DNA from: Plantago major
Lineage: Eukaryota > Streptophyta > Magnoliopsida > Lamiales > Plantaginaceae
NCBI GenBank assembly: GCA_026545765.1
Contig: CM048841.1
Span: 63,289,608 to 63,353,607 of the forward strand
DNA length: 64,000 nucleotides
Direction of reading: 5' to 3'
In this document: one piece after another, positions 54,781 through 64,000 of the stretch
How positions within the stretch are numbered: position 1 is the stretch's first letter
Layout of the letters: each line of letters begins with the position of its first letter
The notes under the pieces: model-generated
Database searches by the model: none
The model's input: the letters and a program-made list of their open reading frames with translations, nothing else
Told to the model about the DNA's origin: nothing
Program-made: the position numbers and the translations under genes

Positions 54781-55727
54781 CTACTTAGATTTATTTAACT
54801 CTTCCAATGGGTGCCCAGGTAAGAGGCTCCTTGCTAGGTGAGGACCGAGGCGTAAGAACCAGCGACCAACCGCTCCGGTAAGGACCTGCACACTTGAGCG
54901 GGGGGGGGGGGGGGTTTAGTGCCCGGTTTGCTAAGTGTCAAACCGGGACGAGACTTTACTCGAGAGTGACTGAGGATCAACTCTGTATAATACTTGGGAT
55001 TGGGGTCGTGATGTGACTAGCGAGAAGACTTGTTCGAAGTGAAGTTAAGTTGCTTACTTGTTGGGATGTGTGCCTTATTTATAGGCTATCATCAAAATGG
55101 AAGTGCTCGCTAGGATTGCGCCATGTGTAAGGCTAGGATTGAGCCACCAATGCTAAGATGAGGCCCATAGCCCAATAATGAAGCTTTAGCCCATGCCATC
55201 TTGGACTTTAGGGGTAATTTGGTCTTTATTGGGAGAGTTCTTGAGGATGTGACAGAGTCTGCCGAGGTCCCAGGTTTGGAGAGATCGGTCCGGATGTCTG
55301 ATCCGGACAGTACCTGGTTGTTAGCTGAGGAAGTTCTCCTGTCTGTCCAACTCTTCCGATTCGGAGCTCCTGGGTTCGGACATCTCACTCTTTGGTGCCC
55401 ACTTGCTTGGTAGCCTTATGAGATGGTCATGCTGGATCCGAGTTGACATCCGTGTCAGAGTCCTTGGGTCGGAGAGGGTGCTGACTTAGCACTATGCTCC
55501 TTTCCCAGGGAGGCTCGGACCAAGGTGGGTCGGACCTATGGTTCCGGGTCGGGCCTTGCAGGTCCAAATCCTTTGTCCCTTTCTTTTTAGGTCGGACCAT
55601 GGATGGTCTGCCTGGATCGGACCCTTGGCCCGGACCTAAGTGCCTCGGATCCTTTGGATGACTTAGGACGCCTTAGGATTCGTTCCTAGGTCCTTTATGA
55701 CGGATTGGACATATTTCCGTATCAACA
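54759..55727 (-). repeat. gypsy element 4, 3' LTR
   Basis: 969 bp, TGTTGAGGGTGTAATTCC to CCGTATCAACA, related to LTRs A-C. A run of 16 or so G lies at 54900-54915. GGTCGGACC-type words are dense in 55500-55660. It is closest in style to the LTR of element 1 (shared CTTAGGATTCGTTCC near the end). Confidence 0.88.
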
Positions 55728-55748
55728 TATGTCCCCCTAGTTTCCAAG
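55728..55748 (-). promoter_or_regulatory. gypsy element 4 polypurine tract
   Basis: The minus strand reads GGAAACTAGGGGGACATA directly next to the LTR start. Its position proves that 54759-55727 is the 3' LTR of a minus-strand element reaching right. Confidence 0.85.
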
Positions 55749-56380
55749 TATCTTACTAGAAGATAGTTGTGGAACTATTGGTTTGGGAAGCTGTTTTGAG
55801 GAAAGGAATCCGTTCTTCAGTCCAATCCGTCTCGATCTCGTTGAAAAAAGGTGTACTCCGTACTTCGTGTGGCCATTGACTTAGTCTCTCCCCCCCCCCC
55901 CCTTTTTTCTTTTTCTAAAACATCGTCGCCATCCGAGGGAGTAGGTCCGAATGGCAACGAAGTGAAGAAAAACGAAAAAAGGGTATTTGTAATGGAGACT
56001 AAGTTTAGGCTCCGAACGTCGGTGGTGTACCTTTGATGAGCTATGGTGGCGGACCGTAGGTGCGTGTCCCGTCCGAACCAACCTCTGTGGTTGCGGGAGG
56101 GTCCGAAGGGTAATCGCTCGAGTATACGAGGTTCCCTGTGTGGACAAATTATATTGGACTGGCAAGCCGCTAGACGTCCGAGAAGATGATACTCCGGAGC
56201 TCTCGTGTTATGCATCGAGAGAGGGAGAGTTGTTGTATTCATCTATCCAAGAGGTAAATTTGTTGTACCCATTCGTCATTTCACTTGGTATAATTGTACT
56301 ATACCGTTGGATGGTTCTTGATCGACGGTGGAGATTAAATCCGAAAAATCACGACGGTTGGAGTTCCCAATATGGCCCTC
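55749..56380. other. upstream region of the antisense gene
   Basis: No gene supported. A run of 13 C (55890-55902) is followed by a T-run. Numerous TCCGA words occur. It probably holds the promoter of the plus-strand gene starting near 56410. Confidence 0.4.
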
Positions 56381-56389
56381 TATAAATAG
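56381..56389 (+). promoter_or_regulatory. TATA box of the antisense gene
   Basis: CCCTCTATAAATAGAGGGG is a textbook plant TATA box (TATAAATA at 56381-56388) within a short palindrome. A transcription start would be expected about 25-35 bp downstream, near 56412 (TTCTCACC). It points toward the gene at 58232. Confidence 0.7.
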
Positions 56390-56533
56390 AGGGGTTGGCC
56401 GGTTCATTTCTCACCGTTTAGAGAGATAATTTTTGCATTCCGAGTACTTCCGAAGCAACTACAATCAATCCGAAGCGATCGACGAGCGGTTCGAAGCGCG
56501 TGATCCTGTGCAGAGTCAAGTCATTTCTATCTA

Positions 56534-57943
56534 GGGGAAATTTCATATACACTCCCTACAAAAGTCCCTAATTACATTTTCATCCCCGGAATTAATTCAA
56601 TAACACATTAGTCCCTGCAATGTTTGAAGTATTACGGAATGGTCCGAAAGTCAAAGGCAGTATCCAAGTTGGCATGTTTATTCTGACGTGTAAAATGATG
56701 AAAATGATTTTTTCTCATTTTCTTCCTTTTTCGCATTTCTTTTAATCGTGGATTAATTTATGTAATTGATTTTCTCTTGGACCAAAGTGTAATAAAAAAG
56801 TTATTGCTTAATTTGAAAAAGTAGGATTGGGGGACCTTTATGTAATATATTTCTGGGGTCTTAAAACCACAAATATGATATTTTATTTTTTATAATTTTC
56901 ATAAACTATTTATGGATCAAGTTGAAGTTTCTAAAATTTATAGGGGTCTTTTATAATTTCCAGAATTTAAATAAAATTTTCTAAAAATTTTCTGGACTTA
57001 ATTGCAAAATTTGAGAAACGTTTGGGGTTCAATTGCACAAAACAAGAAATTTTGAACTTAATTGAAAAGGACATAATCTTATTGGGCTCAATTGAATGGT
57101 CCAGAAACCCTTTGGGCCTTGCTAGCAATTGCCTAGAATTTCCCAGAAACCTCCCAAGAACTTTTTAAAAGTTCAATTTGGTCCCTAAGACTTTCCAAAG
57201 TTATCAATTAGGTCAAAATAAATATCCAGAATTGTAATATGGTCCCTGCGAGCATCAAATTCTCAAAAGCAGGGGCTTTGGATTTTTGAAAACCTCAAAT
57301 AAGTCCCTGCAACTTACAAAAGTTCTCTAAAACCCTCAATTCGACATCCAAGCCCAACATAGATCAAATCTAGACACAAGACATTATGAATCGAATCCAA
57401 AATATATCATTTAGACGATTAAACCAACAACTAAGATTCAAATTGAAATTCGAACTTTCGTATTCGAAAACATCGACCCACCCAAACCAAATTCGAACTC
57501 CCATGACCAAGAAATCACGAATACAAACATCCGACAACCCGTTCCGGCCCAGAGGATGAGCTTGAGCTCATCAATTGCCATTAACGACGTCTTAGCTTCG
57601 ATCCGCTCTTTGGGGCGAACAAGGCTGTGGATATAGGAAAAAGAAATTGTTGGAGTCGAGATGGGATGATGGAGGTGGCCGGAGCGGAGCAAGTACGGTG
57701 GTTGGTGGTGATGGAGGAGGGCGGAGAAGGTGGGATGATGGAGGAGTATTGTTTTTGTTTGTTTTTCCATCCTTCCCATCAATCCTCACAATTTCCATAT
57801 CATCACCTGATTATCCACGTGGATAAACTAACAAATGATGGTCAACTCAAATAATGAAAAAAGGACTAATGTGTTATTGTTTTAATTGCGGGGACTAATT
57901 TGAAATAGGGGTGTTTTGTGGGGAGAGCAGGTGTAATTTTCCC
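56534..57943. mobile_element. non-autonomous TIR-MULE (Mutator-like), complete
   Basis: 1410 bp flanked by perfect 9-bp target duplications TTCTATCTA (56525-56533 and 57944-57952), the length diagnostic for Mutator-like elements. The termini are related inverted sequences (GGGGAAATTTCATATACACT versus AGGGAAAATTACACCTGCTC), with AACAATAACACATTAGTCC-like blocks about 65 bp inside both ends. There is no transposase. The middle has repeated AATTTGGTCCCT-like phrases and, at 57438-57798, minus-strand open frames of uncertain meaning. It interrupts the 5' UTR exon of the antisense gene. Confidence 0.88.
57438..57798 (-). other. open reading frames inside the MULE, possibly a captured fragment
   Basis: Two overlapping minus-strand frames (114 and 68 codons) share GC-richer sequence than the rest of the MULE. 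Their proteins are low in complexity (HHH/PPP runs) and unrecognised. A captured gene piece (Pack-MULE) is possible, chance is also possible. Confidence 0.25.
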
Positions 57944-57967
57944 TTCTATCTAATCATCCGAGTCCAA

Positions 57968-58230
57968 GTAAGTTTACTCATCTTGTCTTAAATTATCTCT
58001 GTGGTCTTTCCTCTTCAAGTTACTCGGATGTATTCTTATAATGTGTAGTATAGTTGATAACCAATACGTACTTGATGTTGACTAATACCGAATAAGTGTA
58101 GTACTGACTCCGAACTAACTGAACCGAGTAAGCTGCTAGTTTTGGCTATGAATTGGCCACTTTAATATACATAAACGACCTCTCGGACTGCCATCTTAAA
58201 GCTTACGATATTGCTTTCTCCTTTCCCTAG
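57968..58230 (+). other. 5' UTR intron of the antisense gene
   Basis: A donor GTAAGTTT at 57968 and an acceptor CTTTCCCTAG ending at 58230 flank 263 bp of T-rich sequence. The acceptor is one base before the ATG at 58232. The preceding leader exon runs from about 56412, interrupted by the MULE. Confidence 0.55.
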
Positions 58231-58231
58231 G

Positions 58232-61203
58232 ATGTCCGAGAGTGATAGCCAAAATCGATCCGAGGCTGAGGGATATGACTCCGAGGCGATTGAGATCATG
58301 GATGATGACGAAGTACTGGAGGTGGAGCAAGCACCCCATCCGAGTCGGGAAGAGCCCGAGGTAAGTTCCTTACTTCGGTTAGTTGTTCCAGATTCTGGTC
58401 CTCCGAGGCGTCCGGATTACCTGCGAGTGTCGCATGTGCTGGTTTATGTTACGGCTCAAGAGACAAGCTCACGAGTTATAGGAACTCGTCGCCCGGGTCG
58501 AGCTGGCCAGGAATCCGAACTTCCGGTAGAGATCCGAACTTTAATTCGCACCCAAGGTTATAACTTTAGGAGTAATCCTAATCGAGTCCCGTTCGTTCCG
58601 TATCCGCAGGCGCCAACTATCGAGGAAGTGCATGATACTTCGGAAGCACCTCCCAATTTGAGCATCTTCGAAGAGGGTGAGGAGGATCGTGTGCAAGTCG
58701 CAGCGCCTATTCGGACTGTTGTAGAGTTAGCGTCCTCATCCAAGGAAGATGAGGCAGAAGAAGGTGTGCGGGGCGAAGATTCTGGTTCCGAGGAGGAAGA
58801 AGGTGCAGAGCCATCCGCTAATGTGCTCCGTGTGGAAACTTCTGGGCAAGCGGGGCCGAGTCGGCAGGTGGCTGAGGAAGAGCGTCCGGAGAGGCTAAGG
58901 AAGGGTGAGGACGTTTTCCAAGTGAAGTTCCCTCGGTCTAGAGACCAAGTCACTCACCCCGATCCGGAGGGCGAGTTGAATGAAGATGGTACTCTGCCTA
59001 CTTGTGCCTCAACCATCCGAGCCGATGAAGTAGATGAGCTCCGGAGAAGATATGAGATCCCGGATTGTGTGGAGATTCTCATCCCGGACGAATCTCATGC
59101 GTTTTATAATCCGCCTCCGGGCTACATGTCGGTCTATGAGATAAGTCTCCATTGCGGGTGGCGACTACCAGTATCATCCGAGTTTCTGGAGATTTTGAAC
59201 AGCATGGGTTTGAGTCCGCACCAGATCATCCCCAACTCCCTCGGAAATTTGATGTGCTTCGGAGTGCTTTGTAAATATAAAGGCATCCCGCTCACCTTCG
59301 ATAATTTCCGTAAATTATTCAACATTAGTGTTAGTAATAGGAACACCTGGTTCTATACGTTCGTATGTCGCCAGGCATACACATTTATTGTTGATCCCTT
59401 GTCCTCGTTGGGAATCCAATGGTTCAAGAGGTACATTTTTGTCCGTCCGGCTCTGAAGCCCGGGCAATCCGAAGCGGAGAGGCCCACGTGGCATTTCAAG
59501 AAGAAAATCTTCCGAGGCAAACTGCCGGATTGGAAGCCACCGGCACAGAACATCCCCTTGTGGATGCAAGCGTTCCATCAGAGTCAAGAGCCGGAGAAGT
59601 ACTTTTTCCGAGGTCTGATATGTCAGCCTCTGCCTTTCTTGGCCGGCTTGTCCGAGCCAAGTTTTTGTGACAACATGGAGGATTTGAGTAAGTGGTTTCT
59701 CTCTACCTCTGGTTGGTTGTCCGAGTCGGTTGTCTGTTTGTCGACTATATGATTACTATTTGTAGATTCTTGTGTAACTTATCATGATTCGGATGTGCAG
59801 CTTTCTGGTTCGAGTATACGATGTCGACTATGCGGGAGTTGAAGCGTCAGCAAAACGCTGCGCAACGGAGGAGTTGGCAGAGGGTTCTCGGACCCAGATT
59901 ATCAAGACGTCCACCGTACTCCCGATGAACGAGCCAAGGAATGTTGTTGTGTTCCGAGTGGAGGAGTCTCGGAGGGCTGCTGCGGGTGAAGAGGCCCAGA
60001 CTATCCCTACCCCAGACAAGGGTAAGGTGGTCGGAACTAAGGGCTCGAAGAAGCCTCCGAGATCCGTGTCCCGAGATCCTCCCGCAAGCGGATCGAGCAC
60101 TGCAGCTCCAAAAAAGTGCTCCTCCGAAGGTCCGAATCCTCCCACCAAGAAGGGCAAGGGAAAGGTGGGCGAGGCTCCTGAGCTGGATTCGGATGCTGAA
60201 GTTGCTCGGTTGGTTGCTGCTTCGGAGCTGGAGCGGATTTCGGAGTTAACTGCCGCTCAGCGCAAAGTGAGTTTAAGTTTTCCGTCGGTTTTACATCTTT
60301 TTGTGGTTCGGAGGTATCTAACACTTCCGATGTTTCATTTTTGTTTTCAGCTTGCTGCTGCTGTTGAAGCATGCTCCTTGGTGGCTGCTCGGAGGGCTAC
60401 CCTAGAAGAAGATTTAGCTGGTGAAATGCCAGGCGATTGAAGGCGTCCGGTTGCAAGACTGAGCGCCTGAAGAAGGCCATAGCTGCTAAACAAGAGGCCG
60501 AGTCGGAGACGGCCAAGATGAAAAGTGCCATTTGATCTTTGGAGGCTGATTTGAAAGTGCACCAAGATAGTTTGGACGATTTCGTGGCCGTCTCTCGGAC
60601 TTTCAAGGATAAGATGCTGAAGGAGCTTCGGGGAGTCCGGACAAGGCATCCAAGATTTCCTTGATTCGGACTCCTACAAGTTTTGCTCGAGTCAAAGTAT
60701 GATGAGGCCCGTCAAGATGGGTTTGATCTGTTGTGGAGCAGTGCCGGAGGAAGGGTTGGATACCGGATGATTGTAACTTGGAGGCTGAGGGGGTATCCGC
60801 CTTTAAAAATGGAGATGGCTCGGACTTTGCTCCGGAGGGTGTCTTGGATGCAAATTTGCTTAAGTGTGAATTTGTGGAGCTGGTCTGCGACGAGTCGGAG
60901 GGCAAGAAGTACAACCATGGTGGTCCGTATCTCCCATCCTTCGTCCCTCGGGTGCTCATGTCCAGTGTTTTCGTTCCTTTGGAGGACCACTTGGAGCACA
61001 ACCGAGATTGGCTGACTTTGCCCGGGCCTGTCCAAGGCTTTGATCGCGACCTTGACCTGATGGAGGAGTGTCCGCCTTCTGAAGAGGTTGAGGCTCGGAG
61101 AGAACGGAGGATAGCCCAACAGCAAGGTCAAGCGCCTCCGGAGAAGGATACGGGCGGCCCCTCTCGGTCTCAACCTAGTTCGTCCGAGCGGCGAAGGCAG
61201 TGA
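58232..61203 (+). CDS. antisense gene of the Tat element (Transposase_28, putative gypsy-type domain), spliced
   Basis: Exon 1 (58232-59697) encodes an acidic, low-complexity N-terminus (EDEAEEGVRGEDSGSEEEEG, residues 165-200), then the conserved domain with MSVYEISLHCGWRLPVSSEF, FGVLCKYKGIPLTFDNFRKL and WHFKKKIFRGKLPDWKPP (about residues 295-490). Donor GTAAGT at 59698 and acceptor at 59800 define intron 1; donor GTGAGT at about 60267 and TTTTGTTTTCAG ending 60350 define intron 2. A lysine-rich middle (KKGKGKVGEAPELDSDAEVA) and a C-terminal block at 60733-61203 (GWIPDDCNLEAEGVSAF) follow. Frame disagreements near 59920 and 60440-60730 suggest one or two frameshifts. Function is unknown. Confidence 0.72.
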
Positions 61204-61908
61204 AGACGGGGTATACCCCGGGTTTTTTGTAATAGGGTGCCTCCGGGCCAAAAAGCAGTGTTGTCGTTTTTGCCCATCATCTTTTGTTGTACAAACATAT
61301 ACTTATCTTTGATGAATGTTATTGGTTCGGGCCCCTTGATGGCTCAGAACTATTTTATTCGATATACTATTGTTGATGTTTACATCCTTGCGCGTTTAAC
61401 TTCGTACTTGCGTAGAAATTCGTCAATTCTCGTAGACTCGGATAGTGGGTTCGGCCCCTTGAGATCCGTACCGCCAGGACCTTAATTTGCCTGATGCAAA
61501 TTCTCCTTTGCGGGTCTTGGGGGACGATCAACCGTTGTGGCCATCCGAATCGGAAGCTATAATAGAAATAAACCGGATCACGAATTGGTTGAACGCGTCT
61601 TAGAGTGGCGGGCTTGCGAAAAAGAATCGCCTCGTATCGTGATAAGTTAAGACGATTCGGACGTTGTCTTGGTGTGTCTTCCCGAGTCATGCAGACTTGT
61701 GAGATAGCAAAAAGATGATCAAGATTAAGTCTGGTGACTCTATACTGAATCACAGCTTGCCGGATGTTGTTATGTTAGCCCCGAGCTTGGTACGTCCGAG
61801 TGAGTAGCATAGTCGGTATGCTCAACCGTGTGGACGGATTGCTGGGTTGGGCCAATGGGAGCCGAAGAGCCAGGCCCATGTGCGGCCCAAGCCCATTTCC
61901 GGTGAATA

Positions 61909-61955
61909 TGGGGCACGTGTCCGCTTTTAATTGGTCTTCTCTTTCTATATATACT
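61909..61955 (+). promoter_or_regulatory. promoter-like block with G-box and TATA
   Basis: GGGGCACGTGTCC (61909-61921) contains the plant G-box core CACGTG, and CTATATATACTCC (TATA at about 61946-61953) follows about 30 bp downstream. A CCAATGGG lies upstream at 61853. It points right, toward short unidentified frames (from 62029), or it may be inactive. Confidence 0.4.
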
Positions 61956-62568
61956 CCTGCTTTGTACGGCTTTTCATTAAGACATCTCGCCCTTTTATAG
62001 TAATCAAAGGTCCGGAGCTCGAGTCCGAGTGGCTGGTGAGCATGTTTATGACAGCACTCTCGCCCGTGATCTCGTCCCAAGGGTTTCTCCGATGATTCGG
62101 AAGTCTACCCGGGCTGGTTCTTCGGTGAGAGTCGTGGAAATTAGTTTGCTCGGAAAGCCAGCTTCGGATCTTCGAGGATACGGTCCGTACCGAGTGAGGC
62201 CTGAAATTTTTGCTTATCAATTCCTCTGATCGTCAGGCTAATCTTCTTTCTCCGGGGCTGTGGTCTATATTCGTGACTTTTAGCCCCGGAGAGGTAGATT
62301 AGCTGGATGGTTCGGGATCTTCACATAGTTGATTTTGATTCTCAATGCGCCCGAGGCATTCCGCTCTGGTTATGTGCCCGGGGGGCGACAAGTCGGCAGA
62401 ATTGGTTTGATAGAATCCCTTCCAGTATTTCGTGGTTCAGTCGTAAAAAACCGCCCGAAATATTGGGAGGTTTTCTACCAATCCTGTTGTGTCTAGTTGC
62501 TCGTTGCTCGGATGGGGGGAGATGTATCCCTTTGAGTAGGTCTCTTAGCTTGTCCTTGAGGATGTGTA

Positions 62569-62880
62569 TCCGAGCGGTTTGGTTTTGTTGGTGACTGCAT
62601 TTCCAGGATTGAAGGCTCGAGGGAGCTATTTGCAATTTTGGAAAGGGGTCCCCAACAGTGCTGAGCTTGTTTGGAGTCGGATCATTCGGGACCTCCGGAA
62701 GTAACCTTTTTGGTGACTCGTTTGTCTTGCACCTAAGGTCTTTCGTCCGAGCAGCTCGGTTTTGTTGGTGGCTGCGTTCCAGAATTGAAGGCTCGAGGGA
62801 GTGGCTTACAATTCTGGAACGGAGTCCCTGACAATGCCGGTCTTGTTGGGACTCGGACTAACGGGAGCCTCCGGAGTGAC
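62569..62880. repeat. two-copy tandem repeat, period about 177 bp
   Basis: About 135 bp beginning TCCGAGCGGTTTGGTTTTG (62569) recur at 62746 with clear divergence. Shared blocks are GGTTTTGTTGGTG, ATTGAAGGCTCGAGGGAG and GGAGTCCC/GGGGTCCC. No coding frame is shared. Confidence 0.75.
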
Positions 62881-63617
62881 TTGGGTTGATCCGACTATCC
62901 GGGTAGGTCGCTTTCTGAATACTCTGAATCTGGGGTGTATTCATAGTATTCGGTATGAGGCGATCCGGATTGTCAGTGTGCTTCTTGCTTGCTTCGGAGC
63001 TTTCTTTCGTTTAGAAGCAATGAAGTATCCTTCTGGAAGCAATGAATGGCGAAGTTACATCGTTCGGCTGCTGTTAGGCTTTGGATCGTCCGAAGGGGCT
63101 TCAAAACCTTTGTCAGTAAGCAATCACAGATCGGATGATAGAATTCCTTCTTCCTGCGGAGCGCCTATATATGCTGACAATGTGTTCGGGGCGTGGTTTT
63201 GGTTCGGTAGACCAGAGTTAACTAGGAAGCTTCGCTGTAATAGTAGAAAAGAGATAGAGTAGGAGCTTGTTTTTGTAAGCTTGATTAGGGCTCTTCGGAC
63301 CCTGACTTTGTAAACCTGTACTGTTTTAATAAAAGCGTATTTGCCTTTGTGAAGGTCGGACACTGCTTGATTGTGTCTGTCCGATCCGGATCAATGTATG
63401 ATCTAGGTTCGGATCGAGTAGTTAGATATCTTCATGGCCCGTTCGAATCATGAGATTTGGAGGGCATGATTATCCATTATATTTATGAAATCACAGTTGT
63501 ATTGATTTGACGGAAATCGACTTACAACTTGACGGCTTCAAGGCCTTTTTTCAAAAAACAGACACAAAAAACAGGTCGACAGGATAGAGGAAGGTGACAG
63601 TCGTTGCCATACTTCTC

Positions 63618-63998
63618 TTAAGTGTAAACCTTTTGGAGATTCTTGGCATTCCAAGTTCTCTTCAAGGCCCGCCCTTGTTCATCTTCTAGCTCAAAGCTCC
63701 CATTAACTCTTGCCCCAGTAACCTTGTACGGTCCTTCCCACTTGGGTTTTAGTTTCCCCACATGACTTAGTATATCAGCTCTTCTAAGGACTAAGTCTCC
63801 AACTTGTATGTCCTTGGGAAAGACACGTTTATTATAGGCTCGAGCAGTCATGGCTTGGTACCGAAGGATGTTGGCCAATGCCTTATCGCGCTTGTCTTCA
63901 AGGAGCTCAAGGTCGTAGATCCTTGCGAGCTCATTATCAACTGGGTTGTATTGCTGGATTCTCTGGGTTGCCACCACCGTCTCCGAAGGGATGACCAC
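63618..63998 (-). pseudogene. gypsy element 4 integrase, C-terminal domain
   Basis: It contains LANILRYQAMTARAYNKRVF, QVGDLVLRRADILSHVGKLK and PKWEGPYKVTGARVNGSFEL then LKRTWNAKNLQKVYT-stop, the GPY/F-type C-terminus of Tat integrase (WEGPYKV is the signature). The frame is open for all 126 visible codons and continues off the right edge. The integrase domain binds target DNA. Whether the whole gene is intact cannot be seen, so 'pseudogene' is provisional. Confidence 0.8.
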
Positions 63999-64000
63999 CT

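Larger units (their letters stand above)
61204..63600. other. region between the antisense gene and integrase
   Basis: No supported coding sequence; short open frames are not related to known domains. It contains a probable 3' end of the antisense gene (AT-rich from about 61260), a promoter-like block at 61905-61955 and a two-copy repeat at 62569-62880. TCCGA/TCGGA words are dense throughout. Confidence 0.5.
54759..64000 (-). mobile_element. Ty3/gypsy Tat-type element 4 with antisense gene (3' part)
   Basis: The 3' LTR (54759-55727) is adjacent to a polypurine tract. About 8 kb of extra sequence with a plus-strand gene follows, then an integrase C-terminus at 63618-64000, and the element continues off the right edge. 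An extra antisense gene between integrase and 3' LTR is a known feature of part of the Tat lineage. It inserted into the pararetrovirus relic; AGAAG at 54754-54758 is the possible left target duplication. It carries a MULE insertion at 56534-57943. Confidence 0.88.

Noticed and set aside
59784..60440. Exon 2 of the antisense gene as an independent 218-codon gene
   Set aside because: It starts in an intron and crosses a second consensus donor/acceptor pair; it is a part of the spliced gene, with a likely frameshift.

Overview
The window is nuclear DNA of a flowering plant, most likely a eudicot. It is AT-rich and almost wholly made of nested, mostly decayed transposable elements. There is no bacterial-type gene organisation, and I see no rRNA, tRNA gene or CRISPR array. 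The species cannot be named from the sequence. The plant assignment rests on plant-specific lineages: Tat-type Ty3/gypsy, Sirevirus-like Ty1/copia, a CACTA (En/Spm) transposon with TNP2 and Transposase_24 proteins, a TIR-MULE, a caulimovirid-like endogenous pararetrovirus, and plant-like Hsp110 and kinase pseudogene fragments.

Positions 1-29460 are one nest up to four levels deep. The host is gypsy element 1 (minus strand, 5' LTR 28573-29460, continuing beyond position 1). Its RT is split by copia element 1 (415-7008, perfect 5-bp target duplication GTTGG). Its gag is split by a CACTA transposon (about 9134-27478). The CACTA transposase intron is split by copia element 2 (12814-24153). Copia element 2 is in turn split between its integrase and RT regions by a gypsy-like solo LTR (17455-19193, perfect 5-bp duplication CAAAC). 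One LTR of copia element 2 also carries unrelated DNA with a possible captured exon.

Positions 29461-43120 hold older, lower-copy sequence: two copies of a segment of at least 3 kb (29462-32480 and 40597-43120), a LINE fragment, a kinase-like pseudogene and an Hsp110-type Hsp70 pseudogene, all degenerate.

Positions 43118-53187 contain two further Tat-type gypsy elements on the minus strand. Element 2 has a nearly complete gag-protease-RT region and sits inside the RNase H region of element 3. A compound microsatellite and pararetrovirus debris follow (53196-54758).

Positions 54759 to the end are gypsy element 4 (minus strand, 3' LTR 54759-55727). Its integrase C-terminus is at the right edge. 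Between integrase and LTR lies about 8 kb carrying a spliced gene on the opposite strand (coding 58232-61203), with its own TATA box at 56381 and a Transposase_28-type domain. A complete non-autonomous MULE (56534-57943, 9-bp target duplication) sits in its 5' untranslated exon.

The genes do not form a shared pathway; order and orientation reflect insertion history. The parts most worth a second look are the antisense gene of element 4, the family-specific repeated short words in each element class, the repeated polypurine tracts in copia element 1, and the low-copy segment with its duplication and pseudogenes.
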